21,769 bases of DNA. Source: JBBQIY01 sp964618405. Its GTDB lineage: Bacteria; Verrucomicrobiota; Kiritimatiellia; RFP12; UBA3636. Position 1 is the stretch's first letter. Every line of letters starts with the position of its first letter. The position numbers were made by a program, and so were the translations under genes. Of this stretch, positions 1-9,100 are shown one piece after another. The DNA is taken from assembly GCA_964618405.1 (NCBI GenBank), contig CAZUAY010000022.1, forward strand, positions 1 through 21,769, in the 5' to 3' direction. Under the pieces are notes generated by a model. The model did no database searches. It was given only the letters and a program-made list of their open reading frames with translations, and was not told where the DNA came from.

Positions 1-47
1 CAAACCTGAAGAACGAGGCGGCGACGTGCGATGCGCGTGCCGAGTGC

Positions 48-69
48 GGCTGGCCGAGACGGCCGAGCC
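48..69. repeat. GC-rich hairpin in left intergenic region
   Basis: The arms GGCTGGCCG and CGGCCGAGCC pair around a short AGA loop, with one bulged base. No T-run follows, so it does not look like a classical intrinsic terminator. It lies just before the two-hairpin repeat at 86-139, so 48-135 holds three successive hairpins. It could be the downstream end of a gene left of the window or part of the dispersed repeat. Confidence 0.4.
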
Positions 70-85
70 CCACCCTTTGGAGAAG

Positions 86-139
86 CTGTGGCTGGCCTCG
101 ATGAGGCCGGAATTGTCCGCGATCACCGATCGCGGCTAC
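86..139 (+). repeat. Two-hairpin dispersed repeat, copy A
   Basis: This 54-base unit holds two perfect stem-loops. The first is GGCCTC-GAT-GAGGCC (94-108). The second is CCGCGATC-ACC-GATCGCGG (117-135). An inverted copy at 21682-21735 matches at 51 of 54 positions by eye, and a degenerate copy lies near 16720-16786. All three copies are intergenic. The paired small hairpins resemble REP/BIME-type elements, but no RAYT transposase is in the window. Confidence 0.75.
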
Positions 140-142
140 TGT

Positions 143-170
143 CGCAACTCACTACTCGCGACTCACTACT
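143..170 (+). repeat. Two tandem 14-base units
   Basis: Two 14-base units read CGC(A/G)ACTCACTACT. The same units occur twice on the opposite strand at 21620-21647, again next to the two-hairpin repeat. They therefore belong to one composite element of order two-hairpin unit, tandem 14-mers, GATTAC-containing hairpin. At the left end the last part survives only as GCGATTACG (172-180). Confidence 0.7.
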
Positions 171-284
171 AGCGATTACGCGACGGAAGACGGAAGTTCT
201 GGCGCAATTCAGGCTGAAATGCTATCTTCCTGATGTGCTTCTCTTTTAAATTGAGACATACCGCGTCATGAGGAGAATGAGAAA

Positions 285-2762
285 ATGGAACTGTTAGCTA
301 TTCTAGCCTTTCTGGGCGTACTTGCGCTCCCCATTATGGTGGTCGTCGCTTTACGTCGCCTCAGCCGAATTCTCCGACGCCTCGATGACCTAGAATCACT
401 TGTCTGTGAGCAGTCGCGCTCTTTCAACAAGTCACCGCGCACATCTTCTCCACCTGTTCCGACACCGTCTGTTGTCGTTTCCGCTGTCGCACCACTTCCA
501 CCGTTTGTTCCTGAAAGGGTCGCCAGCTTACCATCTGTTGTTTCACCTGTACCTCCGCCTTTACCAGTTCAGGTTACTCCGTCAGCGTTGCTCCCAGTTC
601 AACCAGCGCAGCTTCCTCCGACTATCCGAAGTCCCAAAGCGGAGCCTTTCATAGAAGATGTTGTTTCCTCCGGGGACACCCTTGCCGGGCGCCTGCTCCA
701 GAAAGCGTGGAACTGGCTTATTGTTGGCGAGGAGTTTCGCCGACCCGATGTTTCTGCTGAATCGACGATTGCTGCAGTCTGGCTGATTCGTGTCGGCATT
801 ACGTTTTTAGTTTGCATTGTTGGGTGGGGCTTGCAGCTTTCGATCAAGCGGGGCATCCTCGGTCCCCCAGGGCGCGTGGCCTTGTCGCTACTTTGCGGCA
901 GTGCTTTTTTATTGGTTGGAAACTGGCTGATTTCTCGCAAGCGGTATGCCATGATGGGGCAGGGGCTTTTGGGGGGCGGGATCGCGATGCTCTACTTTGC
1001 CTTCTTCTCCGCTCATGTTCTTTTCAATTTAATTGCGGTTTTGCCTGCCTTCGGATTGATGATCGTGGTCACCGCCGTGGCGGTGGTGATGGCGCTTCGA
1101 CACCAATCGCTTTCCATTGCCGTGCTGGGCACTATCGGCGGCTTTGCCACGCCTGTAATGTTGCAAACCGAGCAGCCCAACCTCACCATTCTGCTGGCCT
1201 ACTTGATCCTCTTGGGCTTTGGCATGGCGGCCATCGCGATCTATCGTCAATGGCCGTTGCTCGTCTGGCTTAGTCTCCTATTTTCAACCGCCATCGTGGC
1301 CGGAACACTCGGTGCTTCGTCCTGGGATGCCGCGCTCTGGCCGATTGCTTTGGGGGGCGTGACGCTCCTCTTTGTGCTCTACTCGACCGCGATCTTCGGT
1401 TATGCCGTTCGCCACAAAATTGAGGCCACTCCGCTCGAAGCGGGTGGATTGTTTGTTAATGCACTTTTCTTTCTCAGCGAAAGTTGGTGGATATTTGACA
1501 AGATTTCAAGGACGCGTTCCGGCATGGCCGTCCTGACCTTGGCTCTTGCGTGCTTCTATATCGTTCACATCCATTTTTTCTTCTCGCGAAAAATGCACGA
1601 CCGAACGTTGCTGACCGTTTTTGCTGCTTTGGCGGCGGTTGGGTTAGCTCTGACATTGCCGTGCCTGTTCAGTGCTGAGGCGTTGACCGCCTCTTGGGCG
1701 ATTTTGGCCACGGCTCTGCTCTGGGTTTCCTGCCGCTTGCTCAGTCAGTTCGTTTTCAACGGGGCCTTGCTACTTTACTGTATTGCAGGGTTCCGTGCAC
1801 TGGGCGCGTTTTTCGACAGTGCCTTTCATTTTACAGCTCAAGCACGCCCTGCGACGTATCTCAATGGCCTTACCGACCGGTTAATCGCCTTGGGCATCCC
1901 GGTCTTGTGCGCCTTTGTCGCGCTGATTATCTTGCGCCGACGCCCTCAACCTGATTCGAGCCTTCCACAAAATGTTGAGCCATTGCCGCTCATGCCGAAG
2001 CTACCCGTCGTCTTCACGACGCTGGCGCTCGCTGGTGCGTTTTTAACACTGACGCTTGAAGCCAAGCTGTGTTTCGCTGCTTATTGGCCTGATTTCTCTC
2101 GAGTGATGGTGACCGTAATTTGGGTGGCGTTCCTGTGGTATATATTCACGCTCAAAACGCGCACCAACAATTCTACGCTTGCTACGCTTTGCGTGATCGG
2201 TCTGGTCTTCTTAGCCGGCAAGTGGCTTTTGTTCGATACGCTAACCTATGATCCGCTTGCCGTCAGTGCTTGGCACTACCGCAGCGGCATGGGTTTTGAG
2301 CAGTGGGTTTCGCGCTTGTTGAACACAGGGGCACTTTTAGGAGGCCTCGCCTTGATGCACCGCGTAGCGCAGCCGTCTGCAGGAGAAACGCCACAGTTGC
2401 CCTTCCGCTCCATCATGACGGCGATTGCAATCGGTGCTGGGTTCTTTTACCTGACCTTTGAGTCCGCTACTTTCTTCCACGCTTTTGTTCCGGCTTTTGA
2501 GGGCGGCGCCATTAGTCTTTTCTGGGGTCTCTACGCCTTGGCACTCTTGTGGGTTGGTTTGCGGATAGACCTGCGTTCGCTCCGGTTGACCGGCCTTGCT
2601 CTTTTTGCTGTTGCCGACTTCAAAGTCGTTTTTGTCGATTTAGTGGGTCTCGACATTGTCTGGCGTCTCCTTGCCTTTGGCGTTCTGGGCGTCGCGATGT
2701 TACTGGCGGCTTTCGCCTATCTCAAGAAAAATGGACAGAGAAAACACAATGAACCGATTTAA
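285..2762 (+). CDS. DUF2339 family polytopic membrane protein
   Basis: An 825-residue inner-membrane protein of unknown biochemical role. Residues 1-25 form a membrane segment, followed by a charged stretch (RRLSRILRRLDDLESLV) that may be helical or coiled. Residues about 50-120 are a proline/valine-rich low-complexity linker. From about residue 160 to the end there are many successive hydrophobic helices broken by short loops, the typical DUF2339 (PF10101) build. The start is supported by AGGAG at 271-275, nine bases before the ATG. The gene overlaps the next one, a DUF3999 protein, by 14 bases. DUF2339/DUF3999 adjacency is known from other bacteria and supports both calls. The family assignment is by recognition of architecture and partner; no enzymatic motif is visible. 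A general polytopic transporter is the alternative. Confidence 0.8.
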   Translation: MELLAILAFLGVLALPIMVVVALRRLSRILRRLDDLESLVCEQSRSFNKSPRTSSPPVPTPSVVVSAVAPLPPFVPERVASLPSVVSPVPPPLPVQVTPSALLPVQPAQLPPTIRSPKAEPFIEDVVSSGDTLAGRLLQKAWNWLIVGEEFRRPDVSAESTIAAVWLIRVGITFLVCIVGWGLQLSIKRGILGPPGRVALSLLCGSAFLLVGNWLISRKRYAMMGQGLLGGGIAMLYFAFFSAHVLFNLIAVLPAFGLMIVVTAVAVVMALRHQSLSIAVLGTIGGFATPVMLQTEQPNLTILLAYLILLGFGMAAIAIYRQWPLLVWLSLLFSTAIVAGTLGASSWDAALWPIALGGVTLLFVLYSTAIFGYAVRHKIEATPLEAGGLFVNALFFLSESWWIFDKISRTRSGMAVLTLALACFYIVHIHFFFSRKMHDRTLLTVFAALAAVGLALTLPCLFSAEALTASWAILATALLWVSCRLLSQFVFNGALLLYCIAGFRALGAFFDSAFHFTAQARPATYLNGLTDRLIALGIPVLCAFVALIILRRRPQPDSSLPQNVEPLPLMPKLPVVFTTLALAGAFLTLTLEAKLCFAAYWPDFSRVMVTVIWVAFLWYIFTLKTRTNNSTLATLCVIGLVFLAGKWLLFDTLTYDPLAVSAWHYRSGMGFEQWVSRLLNTGALLGGLALMHRVAQPSAGETPQLPFRSIMTAIAIGAGFFYLTFESATFFHAFVPAFEGGAISLFWGLYALALLWVGLRIDLRSLRLTGLALFAVADFKVVFVDLVGLDIVWRLLAFGVLGVAMLLAAFAYLKKNGQRKHNEPI

Positions 2763-4095
2763 CGCGATTTGTATGGCCTGCCTTGTCTTCGTCGGACTGG
2801 CTTCGACGATCCTAGCGACCGATACGCACTGGGCGATCGAAGCACCGGTGCTGATGCGCGATGAGCTGATCGCCGTGGCGCTACCACCGCCGCTTTTTGC
2901 TAACGGGCAAGCCGATGCGATGACCCTGCGCGTACACGACGAGCAGGGCGGTGAAATCCCTGTTCTCTATGAATCGCTTCAGAGTGTTGCTCATGTCCGC
3001 GAACGGATCCGGACCGTCCCGTTCAAAATGGTCGCAGCAGAAATGCCCGAGGGTGCGCTACGCCTCACGCTACGGCGGGCGTTTTCGAAAACTGAACCGA
3101 ACCTTAGCACCAGCATTCTAGAAGGTGTTGAGATCAAGACGCCCATTCGTGATTTTGAGCAAAAGGTGAGGGTTGAAGGCTCTGACGATGGCGCGACCTG
3201 GACAACACTTGTCGAGCAGGCTCCGATTTTTGACTTCAGTCGTCATGCCAATGTGCGCCGCACGGAGATCGCCTTTCCCTCGGGTATTACCCACGAATAT
3301 TTTCGCCTGACCTTCGAACAGGCCGTCGAGGCTCGCGAACAACTCACCTCACTGATCACGTCGACGCAGTCGGAGGAGAGTGGTTTAACTCAATCGCGCG
3401 CCGTTCAAGTGGACACCCGCCCGCTTCTTGTTGAATCCGTTAACGGCTGGAATACCTCTCTCGTTCAGTCGTCGCGTAAACCTGTGCTTACGAACTATCC
3501 TGTCGTGTGGACGCTCCAAACCAACGGTGTGCCGCGTGGCAAAACACGTTATGCCATTGAGGCGACTGGCCAGCCACTGACCCAACTTGTTCTTGCGATC
3601 CCAGCGGATTATGCTTCGTGGCCGTACACCTTGAGCGTTGATTCGCCGACAGCAACACCTACCCTTGCACGTGGCGTGCTCAAGCAATTTCGCTTTCGGG
3701 GTACTACAGACTCTGCCACGACTATTGGTTTTTCAGAAACCCGTGCCGAACGCTACCTGCTTACCTTTGAATACCCGAAGGCGGATGTCAGCGATATCCA
3801 CGCGAGTGGGCCCAGCTACCGCGTTGTTTTCCCAGCGCGACCGGAACAACGCTACACGCTTATTCAACTCCAAGAGCCTGCAACAGGAATGCCCGACACC
3901 ACACAGATCGTCGCTCTGCTGGCACGGGACATTCAGCCGATTGAAGGAACGCTTCTCGTGACGCCCCACCATACGAAGGCCCAGTCCCACGCGACTGATT
4001 GGCTACGACGGCATCTATTCCCCATTGGTGTCGGCGTTGCTTTATTGGCCCTTGCTTTTTCTCTTTCTCGTGCCGTTATCAAAACTAGCGGCTAG
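2749..4095 (+). CDS. DUF3999 family exported, membrane-anchored protein
   Basis: A 448-residue protein. The N terminus (MNRFNAICMACLVFVGLAST) is a signal peptide or signal anchor. It is followed by a long beta-rich periplasmic region with discoidin-like phrases (VRVEGSDDGATWTTL near residue 140). A C-terminal membrane helix (FPIGVGVALLALAFSL) is followed by a short basic tail. This is the DUF3999 (PF13163) layout. An in-frame ATG 93 bases upstream would add 31 residues that lie inside the DUF2339 gene and spoil the signal peptide, so 2749 is preferred. No strong Shine-Dalgarno is visible and the 14-base overlap suggests translational coupling. Function is unknown; it probably acts as the periplasmic partner of the DUF2339 protein. 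It ends 8 bases from the convergent glycosyltransferase gene, with no obvious terminator between. Confidence 0.78.
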   Translation: MNRFNAICMACLVFVGLASTILATDTHWAIEAPVLMRDELIAVALPPPLFANGQADAMTLRVHDEQGGEIPVLYESLQSVAHVRERIRTVPFKMVAAEMPEGALRLTLRRAFSKTEPNLSTSILEGVEIKTPIRDFEQKVRVEGSDDGATWTTLVEQAPIFDFSRHANVRRTEIAFPSGITHEYFRLTFEQAVEAREQLTSLITSTQSEESGLTQSRAVQVDTRPLLVESVNGWNTSLVQSSRKPVLTNYPVVWTLQTNGVPRGKTRYAIEATGQPLTQLVLAIPADYASWPYTLSVDSPTATPTLARGVLKQFRFRGTTDSATTIGFSETRAERYLLTFEYPKADVSDIHASGPSYRVVFPARPEQRYTLIQLQEPATGMPDTTQIVALLARDIQPIEGTLLVTPHHTKAQSHATDWLRRHLFPIGVGVALLALAFSLSRAVIKTSG

Positions 4096-4103
4096 CGATT
4101 CTC

Positions 4104-5180
4104 CTACTGTCTCCAGTTTTCTCGAGATGCTGGTTGTTGCTTAAATCCAAGGAGTTTCCGGATCACACCTACTGCGTATTTCCGTAAGGTAATTTGACAG
4201 ACGGGAACATGCATCCTCCAAGCGCTATCGGGTTGGGCTCTCATGCCTTGTTTGCGTTGTAGAATGAGCGGAAAAATAAAAATTGTGCTCAGCGAAAACG
4301 CCAGAATACCTTTTAAAATTTGTTGCTTCTCTCTCGGTATCGGTTTGCGGGTTCTCGTTGAAGTGAAGTGGAGGAAGTCGCGGACGCGTCGTTCTTGTTT
4401 TCTTCCGAATTCTTCGAGCGTTCGACAGTAGAGATGCACGATGCCACATTTAACTTTGGCGACGTAGGCTGACCCTGATGTGGCGGCTAGGGCGACATCG
4501 CGAACGATATCGACATCGAACCAGTAGGGTTCCCAGTTGATGCCCGTTAGCGCCGATTTTCGAATAAGGAATCCGTTGGCTCCGATTGTTGGAATCTGCT
4601 TATCAGAACGGATGCAAACCTTCAACCAATTGCCGCAATCTGCGGTCGCCATAGTGAGGTCGGTCCAGCGGCCCGTAATGCAGCTCGTTCGATCATAGTT
4701 TCCGATAAAGAGACACAGCGGATCATTCATGCCCAGCATCGCGAAATAGCGTGTCAGTTCGGGGTCTTCATCGCGTCGCGTATACTCAAAAGGCTCGGAA
4801 GCAAAAATGGTTGAATCGGAAAACGGTGCCACCATCTGTTCAAGCCAATTTGCATTGGGCAAGATATTGTCGCTGTCGATTAGCGCAAAAAGTTCGCCTG
4901 TCGCCGTTTTGGCGGCAGCAGTTTTGCCTGCCTCACCCGTTTTTAGTGGGTTGGGTACGATTTGATCCACGGCGAATTTTCGGGCAATTTCGAGCGTGGA
5001 ATCAGTGGAACCGGCATCGGCGATGACGATTTCGAGGAGGTTTCGTGGGTAATTTTGCATCCGAATGGAGGCAAGACACGGTTCCAGCGTCCGCGCAGCA
5101 TTCAGCGTGGGAATGAGAATGCTGATGCGGGGTAGGGAGTCGTTGCGATGATCCGCTTTCATTGTCCGGTTGCCGATCAA
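4104..5180 (-). CDS. Family 2 glycosyltransferase (GT-A fold)
   Basis: A 358-residue inverting GT2 enzyme likely to transfer a sugar from a nucleotide donor at the cytoplasmic membrane face. Visible motifs are the opening strand ISILIPTLNAARTLEPCL (19-36), the nucleotide-binding IVIADAGSTDST (51-62) and the metal/donor motif ALIDSDN (99-105). A hydrophobic segment near residues 290-310 (AFSLSTIFIFPLIL) may anchor it. The start is read as TTG: the TTGA overlap with the stop of the upstream PP-loop gene and a GGAG eight bases before it favour this. The ATG at 5162, six codons later, has no SD and is the alternative. It is the last gene of a three-gene operon headed by a GT-C protein, which points to glycan or glycoprotein assembly. 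Acceptor and donor cannot be read from the sequence. Confidence 0.85.
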   Translation of the reverse strand: MIGNRTMKADHRNDSLPRISILIPTLNAARTLEPCLASIRMQNYPRNLLEIVIADAGSTDSTLEIARKFAVDQIVPNPLKTGEAGKTAAAKTATGELFALIDSDNILPNANWLEQMVAPFSDSTIFASEPFEYTRRDEDPELTRYFAMLGMNDPLCLFIGNYDRTSCITGRWTDLTMATADCGNWLKVCIRSDKQIPTIGANGFLIRKSALTGINWEPYWFDVDIVRDVALAATSGSAYVAKVKCGIVHLYCRTLEEFGRKQERRVRDFLHFTSTRTRKPIPREKQQILKGILAFSLSTIFIFPLILQRKQGMRAQPDSAWRMHVPVCQITLRKYAVGVIRKLLGFKQQPASRENWRQ

Positions 5181-6193
5181 ACCATTAGCTCCGTGAAGGC
5201 GTCGCGGCTCGTTGCGAGGACTGAAAATTCAACGGGTTTTGATGCCGCATGCATTTGGCTAAGGGTCACATAGTCGATGTTTTTATGGTCAGAAAATGCG
5301 GCACCTATTTTGCGGATCAGTTCAAGGTCTTCAAGTTTCGGTTGAATTGCCAGTACGGTCGGCCCGGGAACGTTGACGGGGCGCATGACGACGTCGCCTC
5401 CTCGCATACCGTTTCGGATGATGGCGTTATCGGCTTTGTCTCTTCCAACGATAACAAGGGTACCGCTGGGGAGGCGCAAGTGGCGCCCGTTGGAGAGGAG
5501 TTTGAGCAATCGGGCGTCATCGACGCCCTCGTGATCCTTCAGATTTTTAAGTCTGCTGGTAAAGTTGGGCTCAGTAAGTTTGCAACCGCCAGACGGTGTA
5601 GGGTAGTCTACCAAACCATATTTCTTGGCGAGTGCGATCTGGGGCTTGCGGTTTCTTCCTGAAAGTCCGAGGAGCTTGGAACGGTCGACCAACCCCAAGC
5701 GCTCAGGTTCCGTTTCTGGCAAGAGCAGGGCGCTCAGGGGACGGAGCAGGCGATCGCCGATACCCGATGTTGCTCTCACGATATCGAGGCTTCTGCGTTG
5801 CTGCGACATAGGGCGTTGCCCGAGAACTTCACCCGTACAAACAAAGTCGAATCGAAGTTCCTCCATTAACAGTGCCGCTTTGCGTATCATGAAAGCATGG
5901 CAGTCGATGCAGGGGTTCATGCAGGAGCCAAATCCATGCGGTGGGCATTTGAGCAAGGTGACAATATCGCTGGTGAAGTCAATGACGTGGACCTTGACGC
6001 CGAGTGCTTTAGACGATTGGATAGAATTTTCGGGGGAGAAGAAGGGGGATGAGAATGCCACGGCTTCAATTTCGACACCTTGCTCCTTCAAAACGCAGAT
6101 GGCGAGTTGACTGTCAAGGCCGCCGGAGTTGAGGCTGAGACCACGTCCCTTTCGCTTCGGTTCTGTTGGCGTATTATCTGGGCTGTTTTCCAT
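5177..6193 (-). CDS. ThiI/MnmA-like PP-loop tRNA thiolase with NFACT-R-like tail
   Basis: A 338-residue predicted ATP-dependent RNA thiolation enzyme. The PP-loop SGGLDS lies at 23-28. The cluster GSCMNPCIDCH contributes Cys91, Cys95 and Cys98, and a fourth cysteine sits in PTPSGGC (Cys204), a motif I associate with the bacterial/archaeal ThiI-like group. These cysteines could bind a metal or carry sulfur. Residues about 225-300 resemble the NFACT-R-type RNA-binding domain that follows the PP-loop domain in this group. There is no THUMP domain, so it is not classical ThiI, and it lacks the usual MnmA length and layout. The substrate (probably a tRNA uridine) is inferred from family. The ATG lies 2 bases after the stop of the upstream GT-C/TPR gene and the end overlaps the GT2 gene, so all three are co-translated. 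Confidence 0.75.
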   Translation of the reverse strand: MENSPDNTPTEPKRKGRGLSLNSGGLDSQLAICVLKEQGVEIEAVAFSSPFFSPENSIQSSKALGVKVHVIDFTSDIVTLLKCPPHGFGSCMNPCIDCHAFMIRKAALLMEELRFDFVCTGEVLGQRPMSQQRRSLDIVRATSGIGDRLLRPLSALLLPETEPERLGLVDRSKLLGLSGRNRKPQIALAKKYGLVDYPTPSGGCKLTEPNFTSRLKNLKDHEGVDDARLLKLLSNGRHLRLPSGTLVIVGRDKADNAIIRNGMRGGDVVMRPVNVPGPTVLAIQPKLEDLELIRKIGAAFSDHKNIDYVTLSQMHAASKPVEFSVLATSRDAFTELMV

Positions 6194-6195
6194 TA

Positions 6196-9100
6196 TTAAT
6201 TTTGAGTCACTTTCTTTTTTTCGATGCCAAAAATATCAAGCCACAAGGTATCGTAGTAGCGTTTTTCCTCTCCGTAAAGGGAGCTTTCAAAGGGCTGAAT
6301 ACCTTCGAGGACGTCTCGGCAATCCTGTTTTTTCCCTTGTGCGAACAGCACGCGGGCGAGATGCAGGTGCACGATCGGGTTTTGCACATTTAGCTTGAGC
6401 GCGGTCCGCAACGCGGTTTCTGCTTCTTCAAGCTTCCCCTGTTGCAGGAGAATTTGCCCATAGGTGTCCCAGACTTCGTAAAGATCTCGTGAGCGGTCGA
6501 GTGCCTGCGTGACGAGCTGGGAAGCGCGATCAATGTCATCGAGCTTAAACTTGACGTAGGCGAGATCGCCAGTGGTGAGGGCATTGGAATCGACTTCAAT
6601 GCTACGCTGCAGGTAGGCTTCGGCCGATTTAAATTCTCGATGCGACAAGGCAATTGAACCCATGATATAGTTGGCGAAAGAGTGATTGATGTCGATTTTC
6701 AGGATTTCCATTGCATGTTGTTTTGCTGCCCCTGGATCTTTCAGCCTGTAGTCAAGGCGTAGAATCAGTTCAAGAATCGGGACAATTCCCCCCATGGTTT
6801 TCGTGGCGACCAAAAAGTCGTCGCGTGCACTTTCGAGCTTGTTTTCGAGAAGATTCATGTGACCGCGTGCAATGGAACCTTGGAAGTAGCGCGCATCTGG
6901 AATTCTGAAAATCTCATCGATCTGTTCAAGCATTTTTGGGCGAATTTCATTCCGTGCTTTATCGTCGGTGGCTTTGATAAATTCCTTTGCGTACGTCATG
7001 TAGAGACTAAGACGGGCGTCAGCATCCTGTGGGGTTTCACCTAAAATTTCTTTCAACACAGCTCGTGCGCCTTCGAAATCTCCCGTGGAGAGTTTAAGGG
7101 AAGCGTCTTCGCGGAGAATCCTTGCGTTCGGAAGGCCGGTGGCACGGGCCTTTTCAAGTAAGGCGCTTGCTTCATCCGTCTTTCCTTGAAACATTTTAAT
7201 CTGAGCTAATGAAAGGAGAGCCTTTAGGTCTTGCGGATCCTCTTTGAGTATCGCTTCAAATATCTTTTCGGTCTCATTCGTATCCCCGCGCCTAGAATGA
7301 ATGTCTGCCAACGTCATCATCATGCCGAAGACGCCTTTATCATAATCATTCCCGATGGCCATGCCTAGCGTCTTGATGGCGAGGGTGCTCTGTCCAGACA
7401 GAGCCCACGTCCAACCGAGATAGGAGAAGGCCTCGGGGGAATTGACGTAGCCTTGCGTTCGAGAAAGTTCCCAAATTTGGAGCGGCTTCGTTTGCTTTTT
7501 CTTGAATTCAACAATTTCGTTCTTAATGGCCTGTTTCTGATCTTCTGTGCCGAACCGTTCGAGCAAGGAGGCATAGTTGAGCATGGCGCTGACATTGCCA
7601 GGATCGAAGGTGTGAACCCGCTGATAGATGTGCATCGCCTCTTGTGCTTGACCTCGCGTTTCGATGAAGTAGCCTAGGTTGTTGCCGATGAAGCTCACGC
7701 GGCGTCTCACGGATTGTGCCAGCGCAAGAATATAGCGCGATGAGCGATCCGACACGCCTGAAAGTTCCGTGTCGAGTTCATCCATGAGGTGGAAGTAGCT
7801 GTTGATATTTTTTTCAGTGGCAATTTGTCCTGCAAAACCAGATTCTGTATCGTTTCCGCCGAAGAACGCGAGTCCGCGCGGGTAAATTCGAAAATCGCCG
7901 AGGCTCCAGAGATCGGGGAAAAGACAGAGTACTAATTTTTTCGATACGTCCGGATCGGAAGCAATCCATTCCTGCAGGAAAGTGAAAACTCCGATATCTA
8001 ACGAATTCTTTAGTCGTGCGGACGTGAGCTTTTCCTTGAGTTGTTTGGTGTAAACCTTGTTGCCCGCGGATCCCAGATCAAGAAGATTCAGCGTCATGCC
8101 CCGTTCGATTCCGCGGAGTAAGATCATGTCGTCGAATACGCCATCCGTCACGATCCAACTGCGACCGTCTAGATTATCGATTAGGCGGTCTACATACGTG
8201 GTAATAAACTTTGTGTACCGTGTTTCAGCATGGACGTAGCTTGATGAGATCTCAATGGTTAACATGACGGTGGCGAATAAAAGAATGGCAATTCGGAGTG
8301 CTCGTGCACCGATCTGGGCAAATTTAGATTCGTGCTCCGATGAGAGCAAATTGATCGTGTACATATAGGCTACGGTTATGCAATAGCCAAACGTCATGGA
8401 CGTCATCGTGTACGTGACGATTTGTTCCGCGGAAAAGCCGAAAAACTGCCAAGGGGAAACACGTGAATCAAGGACGACGGTAAGCGTTACAATGAGAATT
8501 GCAAGGTTCAGGCCTGTAATTGCAGGGCCATGTTCGCCGTTGAGTGTTCTGGACGCGATGATTAAAAAAGCGATCCATGGGAGGATTACGAGTCCTACAA
8601 TAATAAGCCATCCATTTCGAGGTAGCCCATTAAATACCTTAATAAAAAGACCGCGGATTAGGTTTTCCGCAACAAGAAATTTTCCCCAATATTCCTGTAG
8701 CACATATCCTGGGGTGTTGACAAAAGAATTGACGGATAGCGCTAGCATGAGAATCAATCCTATGCCGGCAATGAATAAGGCCAAGCCACCCGTTACATAG
8801 TTATATTTGTCGAAGCGTAACATGCCCATAATTGCCATGAGCACAAAAACAGGGGAGAATTGGATCATGACTGAAGACTGGCTCATGCCCATTCCGTACA
8901 ACAGACAGAAAGCATAGAGATATCCCGAACGACCCTCAGCCATGAACCTTAGCATCAAATAAGCGGCGGCGAGCATCCAGAGCAAATAGACGGAATAGAG
9001 GTTTACACGCGATGCGGCCACCCAGAAGGGGGCACTGAACGCAAGGGTCAGCGTGGTGACCATGCCACCGAGCCTGGCGGCGAAATCAGCGTGGAATTTA

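Noticed and set aside
143..170. CRISPR array
   Set aside because: There are only two abutting 14-base units, with no spacers and no cas genes.
31..249. A 72-codon open frame at the left end
   Set aside because: It runs through the hairpin and tandem repeats, has no SD and resembles no protein; its peptide reflects the repeat.
5249..5662. A 137-codon plus-strand open frame
   Set aside because: It is antisense to the PP-loop gene, whose motifs are clear; no independent coding signal.
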